Source: Immundisolibacteraceae bacterium
GTDB taxonomy: Bacteria > Pseudomonadota > Gammaproteobacteria > Immundisolibacterales > Immundisolibacteraceae
Assembly: GCA_016763355.1 (NCBI GenBank)
Contig: JAESTY010000265.1
Location: 1-9,512, forward strand
Direction: 5' to 3'
Length of the DNA stretch: 9,512 nt
Shown: positions 1 to 7,443 of the stretch, in pieces
How the letters are laid out: every line of letters begins with the position of its first letter
Numbering within the stretch: the stretch's first letter is position 1
Made by a program: the position numbers and the translations under genes
The notes under the pieces: generated by a model
The model's input: only the letters and a program-made list of their open reading frames with translations
Told to the model about the DNA's origin: nothing
Databases searched by the model: none

Positions 1-1
1 A

Positions 2-538
2 GCGGTCACTGCGGTCATCCGAGAACAAAATCATAAGCAGAACCCTACCAACCTGCAAAAATCTGAGTTTGTCTTGCAGCCTGCTCCAGTAGTCGATTTA
101 TCTAAAACCCAACATCAAACAGCCGAGCCAGATGTAGCTCCAGATGAATGGAGCCTTAAGCAGCCTCCACAACCGTTGATTACAAAACCGCTACGAACAT
201 CCACGACGGACTCAAACCCAACCACCGTCAAAGTGTTTGACCGACAACGACTTCTGGCCATTGATGGCAATTCCTTCACACTGCAGCTAATGTTAGCGAC
301 GGATTTGAAAAATATCGACCAGTTGATTGTTAATTATCAACTGGAGGACGCTAGTTTTCGATACTCTAAGCAAGTGGGTGGTCAAACTCACTATTGTTTG
401 CTGTATGGGATTTATAAAACCCTCGAAGATGCGAAAACCGCCCTTGTTTCGTTACCCAAAGCTATTCAACAATTAGATCCATTTCGAAAAAGCTTTGCTG
501 CTATTCACAAAGAGTTACAGTTACACAGCGGGCATTAG
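2..538 (+). CDS. damX: DamX-like SPOR-domain protein, C-terminal part (5' end outside window)
   Basis: The reading frame is open from base 2 to a TAG at 536-538, giving 178 visible residues. A TTG at 74 is an internal codon, not a convincing start, because the frame continues upstream without a stop. The first ~85 visible residues are a polar Q/P/T-rich linker. Residues ~90-170 form a SPOR (peptidoglycan-binding) domain, with FTLQLMLATD at its first strand, a central LLYGIYKTLEDAKTAL and a closing LP...PFRKSFAAIHKEL. This ending resembles DamX-type proteins, which have an N-terminal membrane anchor and bind denuded septal peptidoglycan during division. The anchor would lie outside the window. 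The SPOR call is secure. The orthology to damX is inferred from the C-terminal pattern only, since the usual neighbours (aroB, dam) are not visible. Confidence 0.78.
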   Translation, partial: AVTAVIREQNHKQNPTNLQKSEFVLQPAPVVDLSKTQHQTAEPDVAPDEWSLKQPPQPLITKPLRTSTTDSNPTTVKVFDRQRLLAIDGNSFTLQLMLATDLKNIDQLIVNYQLEDASFRYSKQVGGQTHYCLLYGIYKTLEDAKTALVSLPKAIQQLDPFRKSFAAIHKELQLHSGH

Positions 539-603
539 CTAAATATACGCTGACTTTTTCCATCCCACTTCGGGCAACTCGCTTTTTCAACCTGATTGAG
601 CGA
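539..603. other. Convergent intergenic gap without a clear terminator
   Basis: This 65-base gap separates the stop of the DamX-like gene (+) from the stop of yhdP (-). It contains several short T runs, but I found no GC-rich stem of useful length next to any of them on either strand. The best candidate is a 3-bp CCC/GGG pair. Termination here may be Rho-dependent, or the transcripts may overlap. Confidence 0.5.
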
Positions 604-3600
604 TTAGCCGTCCAAACCAGCAACGGGCCTGCCACCCAGTAATCTCTTAAAAACATTACCGTCTACCAACTCCACCACCGGTTGATCTGCTGTTCCCGTA
701 ATTCGGTAGGTGCGTGCGGTTACGTCATCGATTCGGTCACCTAATAATCTTTGGCCAATAAAGATAGCCGCTCCTAAACCGGGTGAACCAATCGTTACCG
801 CCAAAGGCAAACTCTCTGTCACCTTTGGGACTGTTTCTGCAATAAGACTTAAGCTCAAGTCTTCTAGCCCAATGTCACCCCTCACCTTGATATCAGCCGC
901 TGGTCCTTTAAGGTTGAGAGTCGATATTGCTAGCTGGCCATTAACAGCGGTCATCGTCGTCTTCAATTTATCAAATGCGAAGCCGGTACCCACCAGGTCA
1001 CGAAAATCCAAACTTATACGGCGTTGAAAGCTATCCAGAGTGAACAGTCCAAACAATCGACCCAAGCCGGGTTCGAGTCCCATCAGGCTGCCATTTTTCA
1101 TCTTTAACCTTAGATCACCACTAATATTAGCTAACGAAAATTCGTGAGGCCCACCGGTCCAGTTTAGCGCCCAGTGCGCATCACCATCCCCGCCCGACAC
1201 GGCCTGGGGCTGGCCCAGCAGTGCAAGCACATCACCGAAGTTTTCAGTTTCTAGATCCCCCTGAAAATAGCTCCTTTCACGCTGCACCCCCTGTTCAGTA
1301 TATTGCTTCCATACCCCCGTTGCTGAGATCTGACTATCCACTGAAGTCAATTGAATACGATTGAAGATCAACTCATCGGTATTAGCCCGCTCAACATTCA
1401 GTCCTAGACGGCCCATCTGGGTACCATTGAACAAAAAATTATCGATGTTCACATCAAGATTTGGAAAGCTAACAAATCCAGTTTGGCCAGCGAAGGGGGC
1501 TTTGTTGCTCGGCTTAAACAGCGATAGCTTCTTAAAATCAAGTTCAATCAATTCTGGTTCAGGTTGAAAGTCGAGTCTGCCCTGAGCTTCTGCTGACTCA
1601 ACATTCAAACTCCATCGATCTGCCTTAAGTTCGCCCGTCACTTGAATATCCGGGAACTGCTGGCCAAAAATATCTAACTGCTCAATGTTCACATCAATCC
1701 GATTAATGACCGATCGCCCACTGCCACCGGTTGGTAATGAAGCGATCCATTGCTGCCATAGATCAAAGTCTATTTTTGGTATATCCCCATCCAGTAAAAT
1801 TCCATCAGGCGGCAATGTTCCCCGCCCTCCTCCAGAGACAACTCCACGACTAACCCCTGGATATTCGCCGCCCCTTGCCAATACCAGATCAACATACCAT
1901 TGCCTATCCATTATCACAGCCAACTCTATAGGTGCAGCTGGCTGCGAACAGCGGCAACCGAGTTCAAGTTCTAAAGTTCCTGACTGGTTTTTTACTTTAG
2001 CAAGTGGCGGCGGTAAGTTAATTTCTGCCTGAGCGATATCTGCGGTTATCTTCAACCCTACCCCCCCTGCGACTAATTCAAGATTTGCATCCCAGGAAGT
2101 AGTACCGGTGGTTACTCCAAATTCAGACCAGTTGATATATTCTGCGACAGATTCCAGGTCAGCCAGTCCAGTGCCCCGGATAACTAAACCCTTACGACCA
2201 TCTATCTCACCGCCAATAATTTCTTTCGATTTCTTAGAATCGCCGCTAATCGAATCGATAGAGATTAGCGCAGGGCCACCAAACAGGTTCACACTAATTC
2301 CAGTGCCATAAAGGCCGAGAGAATCAAATTCAATACTTCCTTTCGCGTCACTCATCGACAGACGGGTATTGGCGAAGTCCAACTGATTACCGGATAATTC
2401 AAGGGTGCCATCAACCCGCGCTTTTCGCCCTTTTTTAAACGGGATATCTAGATCAAGTTGCAGGTGACTATCACCAGTAACCGAAAGATCGCTGACATAA
2501 CGGCCGATAGTTTTATTCAGAGGGCTCTCTGTTAAGTACCTAAGTCCATCCTGTAACCCACCATCGACCATTCCCATCACGGTGACGTGGTTATCACGAC
2601 TGGCCAGATCTTCGATGACGGCGGTCACCTCACTAAGCGCCGAGTCGTAGATATAACCTCTATGACCTTTAATCTCCATACGGCGGCCTTCAACCAGAAT
2701 ATCAGCGTCAAGTCTGGTGATCTCTGGGAATGTAGAGCCTGGAACATATTTCACTTCAGCCCCCTGAACCTCGCCACTCATCACAAACAACCCCTCAATC
2801 TGATTGTTCTGGATATATGGATACTCTGAGAGCCTTCCATTCCAGAGCAGTGCCATGTCGACTAGATTTCCGCTTACTAAAGCCCCATTCACCCAACGAG
2901 CAACTCCTGATGGAATTACTTTGGTGGGTAGATAGCGGCCCACCTGAGATAGATCAAATTGATCTACCTCAGCTACGGCTCTGAGTATAGGAGACTGGCC
3001 TGGATACACAGTGACAGTGCCACGGCTCTTTAGGAGTAAGTCACTATTTTTTAAATCCAGATTCGCCCATTTAACTGTTAAACCACCATCTATCCGGTGC
3101 CAGTCGACTTGAGTAGACAAATGGTCAAAAGAAAATGTTTCAGGAAAAACCTGCAGTGCTGCAACACTAAGGCCTGATGAATTTACCGCTAACCAACCCT
3201 GATCCTTTACAACTGTCAATCGACCGCTGAACCCACGTATCGCCGGAAAGTTTTGATATGAATCAAACCCTACGTCATCAAAGTCTAGGGATAATCCATC
3301 AAGCATCCATTCCTTTTCTGGCGTTTTAACCAGGTCAATTTCAAACTTGTTGATGGCACCAACTGGCATTAAATTTTCAATTACCTGCCGCTTTTGATCT
3401 CCCTCATCAAACAACAGAGAGACCATGCCCGCAACCACCTCAAGGTCAATATCACCCCCATCAATTCGGACTACTTGATCTCCCCCGTTTGCCAGCAGCT
3501 CACTGCCCCGCCAATTTGCCAACTCAGATTCAAACTGCAATTCATGTAACCTGCCGCGCCAACCAGTTGCCAGCCTGTGCCAATCAAAACGACTCTGAAA

Positions 3601-4464
3601 CAGTTCACCACCCCCGTTTTGTAGTGCTACGGTATTACTCAGTGACGGGTTGCTCCACTGTAATCCGCCGTCGATATGGGCCATCGAAAAACCCTCTCCA
3701 TACAGCCAGCCTTGCAGAGCAAGCCTGCCTCCTATTTGAAATTTCCGGTCTCGCGCATTGGCCAGCTGCAACTCCTGAACGTCTAAATAAAGCTGCCATG
3801 GCGCACTCTGCAGCTCATCTGCATTAATCGCTTTTATCGAACCCGCTAGTTCCAGGTTGCCTCGTATTTCACCGTCGACCTTTAAACGTCCCGCAAGCTC
3901 AAGGCCACCAGACACAGATTCGAACTGCGCAGATGAAACCGTAACATCCAGATCTAGCTGACGACTTAAATCCTTATAGTGCACGCGCGCATCAATTATC
4001 TGTAACCGCTGCTGAGCGAATAACCAATCAGTTAATAGATCGATATCACTTTGAGACTGATCCGCCTCAATTGAAAACCCCACCAATTTGAGGCGCTCTT
4101 GCACAACTTCTACGCTAAATTCAACGCCAGAAACCTTCAGTAACTCGAGCACTGGTTGACGGCTGAGCATTGAAGCGAGTAGCGAAATACGTAATTTAAG
4201 TCGATCCACCGCCAAAACTGACCGATGATTTTCTTCAGACTGAATCACCACATTGGATAGGGTTATCTCAGGGCTAATGCCGACTAGCCGTACAGATAAC
4301 TCTGAAAACTCGACTGGCAGACCAACTATTTTCGACACCTGCTGACCAAGCAGCTGCTGTTGATCTTCTATTTGAAGTAGCGCGAACCTAACGATTGTGA
4401 GCGTTAAAGCGACAACAACTAAAGATGTTATTAACGCTTTTTCTATCTGAGGCCGGTAGTTCAC
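604..4464 (-). CDS. yhdP: YhdP family AsmA-like intermembrane lipid transport protein
   Basis: The product has about 1286 residues, close to E. coli YhdP (about 1266). An uninterrupted frame runs further up to 4596, but that would overlap rlmH by 136 bases. The GTG at 4464-4462 shares GTGA with the rlmH stop and places the membrane anchor at the extreme N-terminus, so I chose it; no clear Shine-Dalgarno sequence precedes it, which suggests translational coupling. Residues ~10-30 are one transmembrane helix (ALITSLVVVALTLTIVRFAL), followed by the family start (LGQQV..IVGLPVEFSEL...GISPEITLSNV). The long middle is beta-rich, as in the groove-forming AsmA/TamB group. The C-terminal AsmA-like domain shows GLGRLFGLFTLDSFQRRISL then DFRDLVGTGFAFD (~1133-1165), and IGSPGLGAAIFIGQRLL (~1222-1241) near the end. 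Family members sit in the inner membrane, span the periplasm and help move phospholipids to the outer membrane. The family is clear; the exact substrate here is inferred. Confidence 0.9.
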   Translation of the reverse strand: MNYRPQIEKALITSLVVVALTLTIVRFALLQIEDQQQLLGQQVSKIVGLPVEFSELSVRLVGISPEITLSNVVIQSEENHRSVLAVDRLKLRISLLASMLSRQPVLELLKVSGVEFSVEVVQERLKLVGFSIEADQSQSDIDLLTDWLFAQQRLQIIDARVHYKDLSRQLDLDVTVSSAQFESVSGGLELAGRLKVDGEIRGNLELAGSIKAINADELQSAPWQLYLDVQELQLANARDRKFQIGGRLALQGWLYGEGFSMAHIDGGLQWSNPSLSNTVALQNGGGELFQSRFDWHRLATGWRGRLHELQFESELANWRGSELLANGGDQVVRIDGGDIDLEVVAGMVSLLFDEGDQKRQVIENLMPVGAINKFEIDLVKTPEKEWMLDGLSLDFDDVGFDSYQNFPAIRGFSGRLTVVKDQGWLAVNSSGLSVAALQVFPETFSFDHLSTQVDWHRIDGGLTVKWANLDLKNSDLLLKSRGTVTVYPGQSPILRAVAEVDQFDLSQVGRYLPTKVIPSGVARWVNGALVSGNLVDMALLWNGRLSEYPYIQNNQIEGLFVMSGEVQGAEVKYVPGSTFPEITRLDADILVEGRRMEIKGHRGYIYDSALSEVTAVIEDLASRDNHVTVMGMVDGGLQDGLRYLTESPLNKTIGRYVSDLSVTGDSHLQLDLDIPFKKGRKARVDGTLELSGNQLDFANTRLSMSDAKGSIEFDSLGLYGTGISVNLFGGPALISIDSISGDSKKSKEIIGGEIDGRKGLVIRGTGLADLESVAEYINWSEFGVTTGTTSWDANLELVAGGVGLKITADIAQAEINLPPPLAKVKNQSGTLELELGCRCSQPAAPIELAVIMDRQWYVDLVLARGGEYPGVSRGVVSGGGRGTLPPDGILLDGDIPKIDFDLWQQWIASLPTGGSGRSVINRIDVNIEQLDIFGQQFPDIQVTGELKADRWSLNVESAEAQGRLDFQPEPELIELDFKKLSLFKPSNKAPFAGQTGFVSFPNLDVNIDNFLFNGTQMGRLGLNVERANTDELIFNRIQLTSVDSQISATGVWKQYTEQGVQRERSYFQGDLETENFGDVLALLGQPQAVSGGDGDAHWALNWTGGPHEFSLANISGDLRLKMKNGSLMGLEPGLGRLFGLFTLDSFQRRISLDFRDLVGTGFAFDKLKTTMTAVNGQLAISTLNLKGPAADIKVRGDIGLEDLSLSLIAETVPKVTESLPLAVTIGSPGLGAAIFIGQRLLGDRIDDVTARTYRITGTADQPVVELVDGNVFKRLLGGRPVAGLDG

Positions 4465-4931
4465 GCGCGGTGATAAGGCATGTTTTGCAACATGCTCCAA
4501 CCTCGATATAACTGCTCTATAAGAATCACCCTGACCATCGGGTGAGGCAGCGTTAATGGAGATAATGACCAGCACTGGTCTGCCTGCTGCAGACACTGCT
4601 CCGTCATGCCATCCGCTCCACCGATCAACAGAGAGACCGAACGACCGTCCTGCATCCAGTCAGCTAGCTGGCTGGAAACCTGGGCGGTCGACCAGCTTTT
4701 GCCTCCTTGATCCAGACATATGATTCTTGAACCAGATGCTACTGCAGCGATAAGTTGCTCACTCTCGACCTGACGGCCCCGTTCCTGATTGACGGTAGCG
4801 GTGCGACGACTCGCCTCAAGTGCTTGCAACTTGACCGGTAAATTACGCGGGAAACGTCGTTGATAATCCGCAAATGCCACATCAACCCAGCCAGGCATCT
4901 TTTTTCCTACCGCAACAATTTCAAGCTGCAT
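4461..4931 (-). CDS. rlmH: 23S rRNA (pseudouridine1915-N3)-methyltransferase RlmH
   Basis: The 156-residue product matches the usual length (155 in E. coli). RlmH is a small SPOUT-class enzyme that uses S-adenosylmethionine to methylate pseudouridine 1915 in helix 69 of 23S rRNA on assembled 70S ribosomes. Family landmarks are the N-terminal LEIVAVGKKMPGWV, the SAM-binding knot glycine loop LLIGGADGM (101-109), SLSPLTLPHPMVRV (122-135) and the C-terminal QLYRGWSMLQNMPYHR (140-155). The ATG at 4931 is preceded by GAGGAG (4949-4944) inside the last codons of rsfS, with a spacer of 12 bases. Its stop overlaps the GTG start of yhdP by four bases. The rsfS-rlmH pairing is conserved widely in bacteria. 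No key motif is missing. Confidence 0.97.
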   Translation of the reverse strand: MQLEIVAVGKKMPGWVDVAFADYQRRFPRNLPVKLQALEASRRTATVNQERGRQVESEQLIAAVASGSRIICLDQGGKSWSTAQVSSQLADWMQDGRSVSLLIGGADGMTEQCLQQADQCWSLSPLTLPHPMVRVILIEQLYRGWSMLQNMPYHRA

Positions 4932-4940
4932 TGCGGCAAT

Positions 4941-5345
4941 TTACTCCTCAAAAGGCCCGGCTAATTCTCGATAAGGAGAACCATTCCAAAGTTCCTCGAG
5001 GCGGTACAGTTCCCGCGCCTCAGGGATCATCACGTGCACGATAACATCAACTAGATCAACCAATACCCAGTCACCATGCTCGAGCCCTTCAACACCCAGG
5101 GACGGACAACCGGCCTTTTTAGCATCTTCGACTAAATGTTTAGCCAATGCCTTAACCTGACGAGTACTACCACCAGAAACGATCAACATATAGTCAGCAA
5201 TATCAGTCAGTTTACGGATTTCTAACTTCACGATATCAATCGCTTTATAGTTCTCAAGACTGTCAATCGCAATGGAGCAGATCGCCTCCGCATCCATGTT
5301 TTTTTGGGATCTAATCCCCTTTTTCGCGCTATTCATTAATTTCAT
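4941..5345 (-). CDS. rsfS: Ribosomal silencing factor RsfS
   Basis: RsfS binds ribosomal protein uL14 and blocks joining of the two ribosomal subunits when nutrients are low. The 134-residue frame carries the conserved core: DYMLIVSGGSTRQ (51-63), LGVEGLEHGDWVLVDLVDV (83-101), IVHVM (102-106) and RELYRLEELW (111-120). The longest start, ATG at 5345, directly abuts the nadD stop. Family members usually begin about where Met17 lies (codon at 5297, MDAEAICSIA), which would give 118 residues. The first 16 residues (MKLMNSAKKGIRSQKN) are basic and not part of the usual domain. Neither ATG has a strong Shine-Dalgarno sequence: the longer start has only GGA in the nadD end, and AAGGGG lies about 18 bases before Met17. 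The product is certain; the start is not. Confidence 0.95.
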   Translation of the reverse strand: MKLMNSAKKGIRSQKNMDAEAICSIAIDSLENYKAIDIVKLEIRKLTDIADYMLIVSGGSTRQVKALAKHLVEDAKKAGCPSLGVEGLEHGDWVLVDLVDVIVHVMIPEARELYRLEELWNGSPYRELAGPFEE

Positions 5346-5981
5346 CTATTCCAGGTAAAGTTGGTGGGAAGCGATGTAATGCTCCACGCCATTTGGTAAT
5401 TCTGAACTTATTTCCTGCAGTCCAGACCTCATAAATAACTGCTGTTTGATAGTTGTCGAACTAATCGGATGCTGACTTAAACCAACGGCCAAAATTTTTC
5501 CGCTAGAACATCGTTGAAAATCACCCGGTCGATCAATCCAGCGTCCAGTTAGCTGCTCCTTGAGTTCATCACCTGGTTCAATAGCAACACCGGGACGCTG
5601 AGCAACTAATAGATGGGCGAGGTCAAAAATTTCACGCCAGCGAAACCACTCAGGTAAACCTAAAAAAGTGTCACTACCAACAATCAGCAATAATGTTTCA
5701 CTGCTTCTGTGCTTTAAAAATTCAAGTGTCTCAACCGTATAAGAACTTCCCTTACGATCCAGCTCACATCTGTCAATCTGTAACAACGGAATTTCAGCGG
5801 TCGCTAAACCAAGCATGTCCAAACGCTGATCTGCAGAGGCTCCTGGTAACTTCTTACCAGGAGAAAGTGCCGCGGGAATCATCAACACCTGGCTGCAGCC
5901 TGCAAGCTCCCCAGCCTCTCTTGCGGTAGCAATATGTCCCTGATGTACCGGGTCAAAACTACCGCCGTAAACGCCGATCAA
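5346..5981 (-). CDS. nadD: Nicotinate-nucleotide adenylyltransferase NadD
   Basis: NadD makes nicotinic acid adenine dinucleotide from nicotinate mononucleotide and ATP, a step of cytosolic NAD synthesis. The 211-residue product has the nucleotidyltransferase signature GGSFDPVHQGH (6-16, with the HxGH-type motif H13-H16), SYTVETL (80-86), IVGSDTFLGLPEWFRW (100-115) and the second ATP-binding motif ISSTTIK (173-179). The start is TTG at 5981-5979. An in-frame TGA lies two codons upstream, so no longer start is possible, and this start places the GGSFDP motif at the expected distance. GGAG at 5994-5991 lies 9 bases before it and supports the choice. It sits between proA and rsfS, an order also known from pseudomonads. 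I see no missing catalytic element. Confidence 0.96.
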   Translation of the reverse strand: MIGVYGGSFDPVHQGHIATAREAGELAGCSQVLMIPAALSPGKKLPGASADQRLDMLGLATAEIPLLQIDRCELDRKGSSYTVETLEFLKHRSSETLLLIVGSDTFLGLPEWFRWREIFDLAHLLVAQRPGVAIEPGDELKEQLTGRWIDRPGDFQRCSSGKILAVGLSQHPISSTTIKQQLFMRSGLQEISSELPNGVEHYIASHQLYLE

Positions 5982-5990
5982 TCCAGATCA

Positions 5991-5994
5991 CTCC
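5991..5994 (-). promoter_or_regulatory. Ribosome binding site deciding the TTG start of nadD
   Basis: GGAG on the minus strand stands 9 bases before the TTG at 5981. With the in-frame TGA just upstream and no ATG near the conserved N-terminus, it supports the TTG start. Confidence 0.55.
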
Positions 5995-6046
5995 GAACTC
6001 GCGATAAAGTAGTTACCGTCCAAGAATTCAAGACTCGATACACCGA

Positions 6047-6122
6047 CTAGTCACGAATATGACCGTCACCAAGCACAATATATTTCTGCACAGTCAAACC
6101 TTCTAGTCCGACAGGACCCCTA
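6047..6122 (-). pseudogene. proA: Out-of-frame 3' remnant of proA
   Basis: On the minus strand, just after His402 of the ProA frame, a different frame reads [20 protein letters not shown] followed by IRD and a TAG at 6049-6047. This is the normal conserved C-terminus of ProA. The active frame instead reads VGVLSD and stops at 6103. Only five bases (GTAGG) separate His402 from the Gly-Pro codons, where six are needed for the usual Ala-Arg of the consensus HARGPVGL. Restoring one base (for example GCTAGG) gives exactly that consensus and a 427-residue protein. The lesion is therefore one missing base near 6117-6123. Whether it is biological or an assembly or sequencing error cannot be told from the sequence. 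Confidence 0.9.
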
Positions 6123-7329
6123 CGTGGATTCGATCAGTACTGATACCGATTTCTGCGCCCAGTCCATATTCATAGCCATCGGCAAACCGGCTCGACGCAT
6201 TGACCATCACCGAGCTCGAATCTACCTGACGCAAAAACCGTTGAGCATGGCTCCAGTTTTCGGTAACGATCACATCGGTATGACCAGAACCATAAGTGGC
6301 TATATGGTCTATTGCCTGATCCAGGCCCTTAACCACCTTCACCGATATGATGGGAGCCAGATATTCAGTACCCCAATCCTGCTCGGTTGCTATTCCTATC
6401 TCAGCAACTAGTTGGCGGCTAGAATCACAACCACGCAGTTCTACGCCTTTTTCTAATAATGCTTCGGCAAGTGGTGGCAACACCTTTTCAGCTACCGAAT
6501 TGGCTATCAACAATGACTCTGCCGCATTACAGACCCCATAGCGATGGGTTTTGCTATTGATCGCTATGGCTATCGCCTTATCAAAATCAGCTTGATCATC
6601 AATATAAATATGGCAGTTACCGTCTAGATGTTTAATCACCGGCACACGCGCATCCGCGGTCACCCGTTCAATCAGACTCTTACCACCGCGGGGAATAACC
6701 ACATCGATCCATTCACGCATCGTCAATAACTGCGCAACCGCCTCACGGTCAGCGGTAGCAACTACCTGTACTGAAGTCGCTGGCAGCCCAGCGAGCTCTA
6801 AACCAGCAGTAATACTCTTCGCTAAGGCCAGATTGGAATGAATAGACTCACTGCCACCCCGCAAAATCACCGCGTTGCCTGACTTTAAACAGAGCGCCGC
6901 AGCATCAACGGTTACATTCGGGCGAGATTCATAAATGATGCCAATCACACCCAGCGGAACCCGCATTTTGCCCACCTGAACTCCGGATGGCCGATAGGCC
7001 ATGTCGGTGATCGCGCCAACCGGGTCACTAAGATTCGCTACCTGTAGCAGGCCATCAACCATCGCATCAATACGGCTATCGGTTAATTCCAGCCGATCAA
7101 GCAATGCTGCATCGAGCCCTTTTTCTCGGCCTGCAGCCATATCTTTATCATTAGCGCCACGCAGGTCGCTCTGGCCCTGCTTAATTGTCTCCGCAATCGC
7201 AAGCAGCGCCCGGTTTTTCTGGGCTGTATCGGCTGCCGCTAACACCCGGCTAGCCGACCGCGCACAATGACCTAATCCGGCCATATAAGCAGGCACATCA
7301 CTAAGATCGGGTTTTATTACCGTTGCCAT
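6103..7329 (-). CDS. proA: Gamma-glutamyl phosphate reductase ProA, frameshifted near the C-terminus
   Basis: ProA reduces gamma-glutamyl phosphate to glutamate-5-semialdehyde with NADPH, the second step of proline synthesis. The frame encodes 408 residues of the aldehyde dehydrogenase-like family. Visible landmarks are [20 protein letters not shown] (121-140), the nucleotide-binding segment [16 protein letters not shown] (151-166), [10 protein letters not shown] (211-220), [12 protein letters not shown] (233-244), the catalytic cysteine Cys267 in [11 protein letters not shown], and [20 protein letters not shown] (375-394). After His402 the frame shifts and ends in VGVLSD; the true C-terminus lies in another frame down to 6047. 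The catalytic Cys and cofactor segments are intact, but about 23 conserved C-terminal residues are lost, so activity or folding may suffer if the lesion is real. The ATG at 7329 has only a weak, distant AAGAG upstream. A 114-base gap separates it from holA. proB is not in the window. Confidence 0.93.
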   Translation of the reverse strand: MATVIKPDLSDVPAYMAGLGHCARSASRVLAAADTAQKNRALLAIAETIKQGQSDLRGANDKDMAAGREKGLDAALLDRLELTDSRIDAMVDGLLQVANLSDPVGAITDMAYRPSGVQVGKMRVPLGVIGIIYESRPNVTVDAAALCLKSGNAVILRGGSESIHSNLALAKSITAGLELAGLPATSVQVVATADREAVAQLLTMREWIDVVIPRGGKSLIERVTADARVPVIKHLDGNCHIYIDDQADFDKAIAIAINSKTHRYGVCNAAESLLIANSVAEKVLPPLAEALLEKGVELRGCDSSRQLVAEIGIATEQDWGTEYLAPIISVKVVKGLDQAIDHIATYGSGHTDVIVTENWSHAQRFLRQVDSSSVMVNASSRFADGYEYGLGAEIGISTDRIHVGVLSD

Positions 7330-7443
7330 TGCACACTTAGTCTCTTAAAAATAAATACCTGCCAATCGAACCCCTTAGATCCGCTGGCACTGTTCGGCAC
7401 TAGAATCTCTCAAAAATTCCCAGACTCCATAACTATAAAAACA
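7330..7443. other. holA-proA intergenic gap, no convincing promoter or terminator
   Basis: This is the longest gap in the minus-strand row. It contains AT-rich stretches (for example GGTATTTATTTTTAAG on the minus strand) and TTGAGA- and TTGGCA-like hexamers. No -35/-10 pair with acceptable spacing and a TATAAT-like element could be assembled, and no GC-rich hairpin followed by T was found. A separate promoter for proA remains possible but is not shown. Confidence 0.4.

Noticed and set aside
1685..2032. 115-codon plus-strand frame inside yhdP
   Set aside because: Proline/serine-rich antisense shadow of a conserved gene; no domain or start context.
3489..3827. 112-codon plus-strand frame inside yhdP
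   Set aside because: Opposite-strand shadow of yhdP with no recognisable domain.
4465..4596. N-terminal extension of yhdP up to 4596 overlapping rlmH
   Set aside because: It would overlap the well-conserved end of rlmH by 136 bases and put 44 extra residues before the membrane anchor; GTG 4464 explains the gene better.
6110..6125. Programmed -1 frameshift in proA
   Set aside because: No canonical slippery heptamer in phase and no precedent known to me for ProA; a plain one-base loss is simpler.
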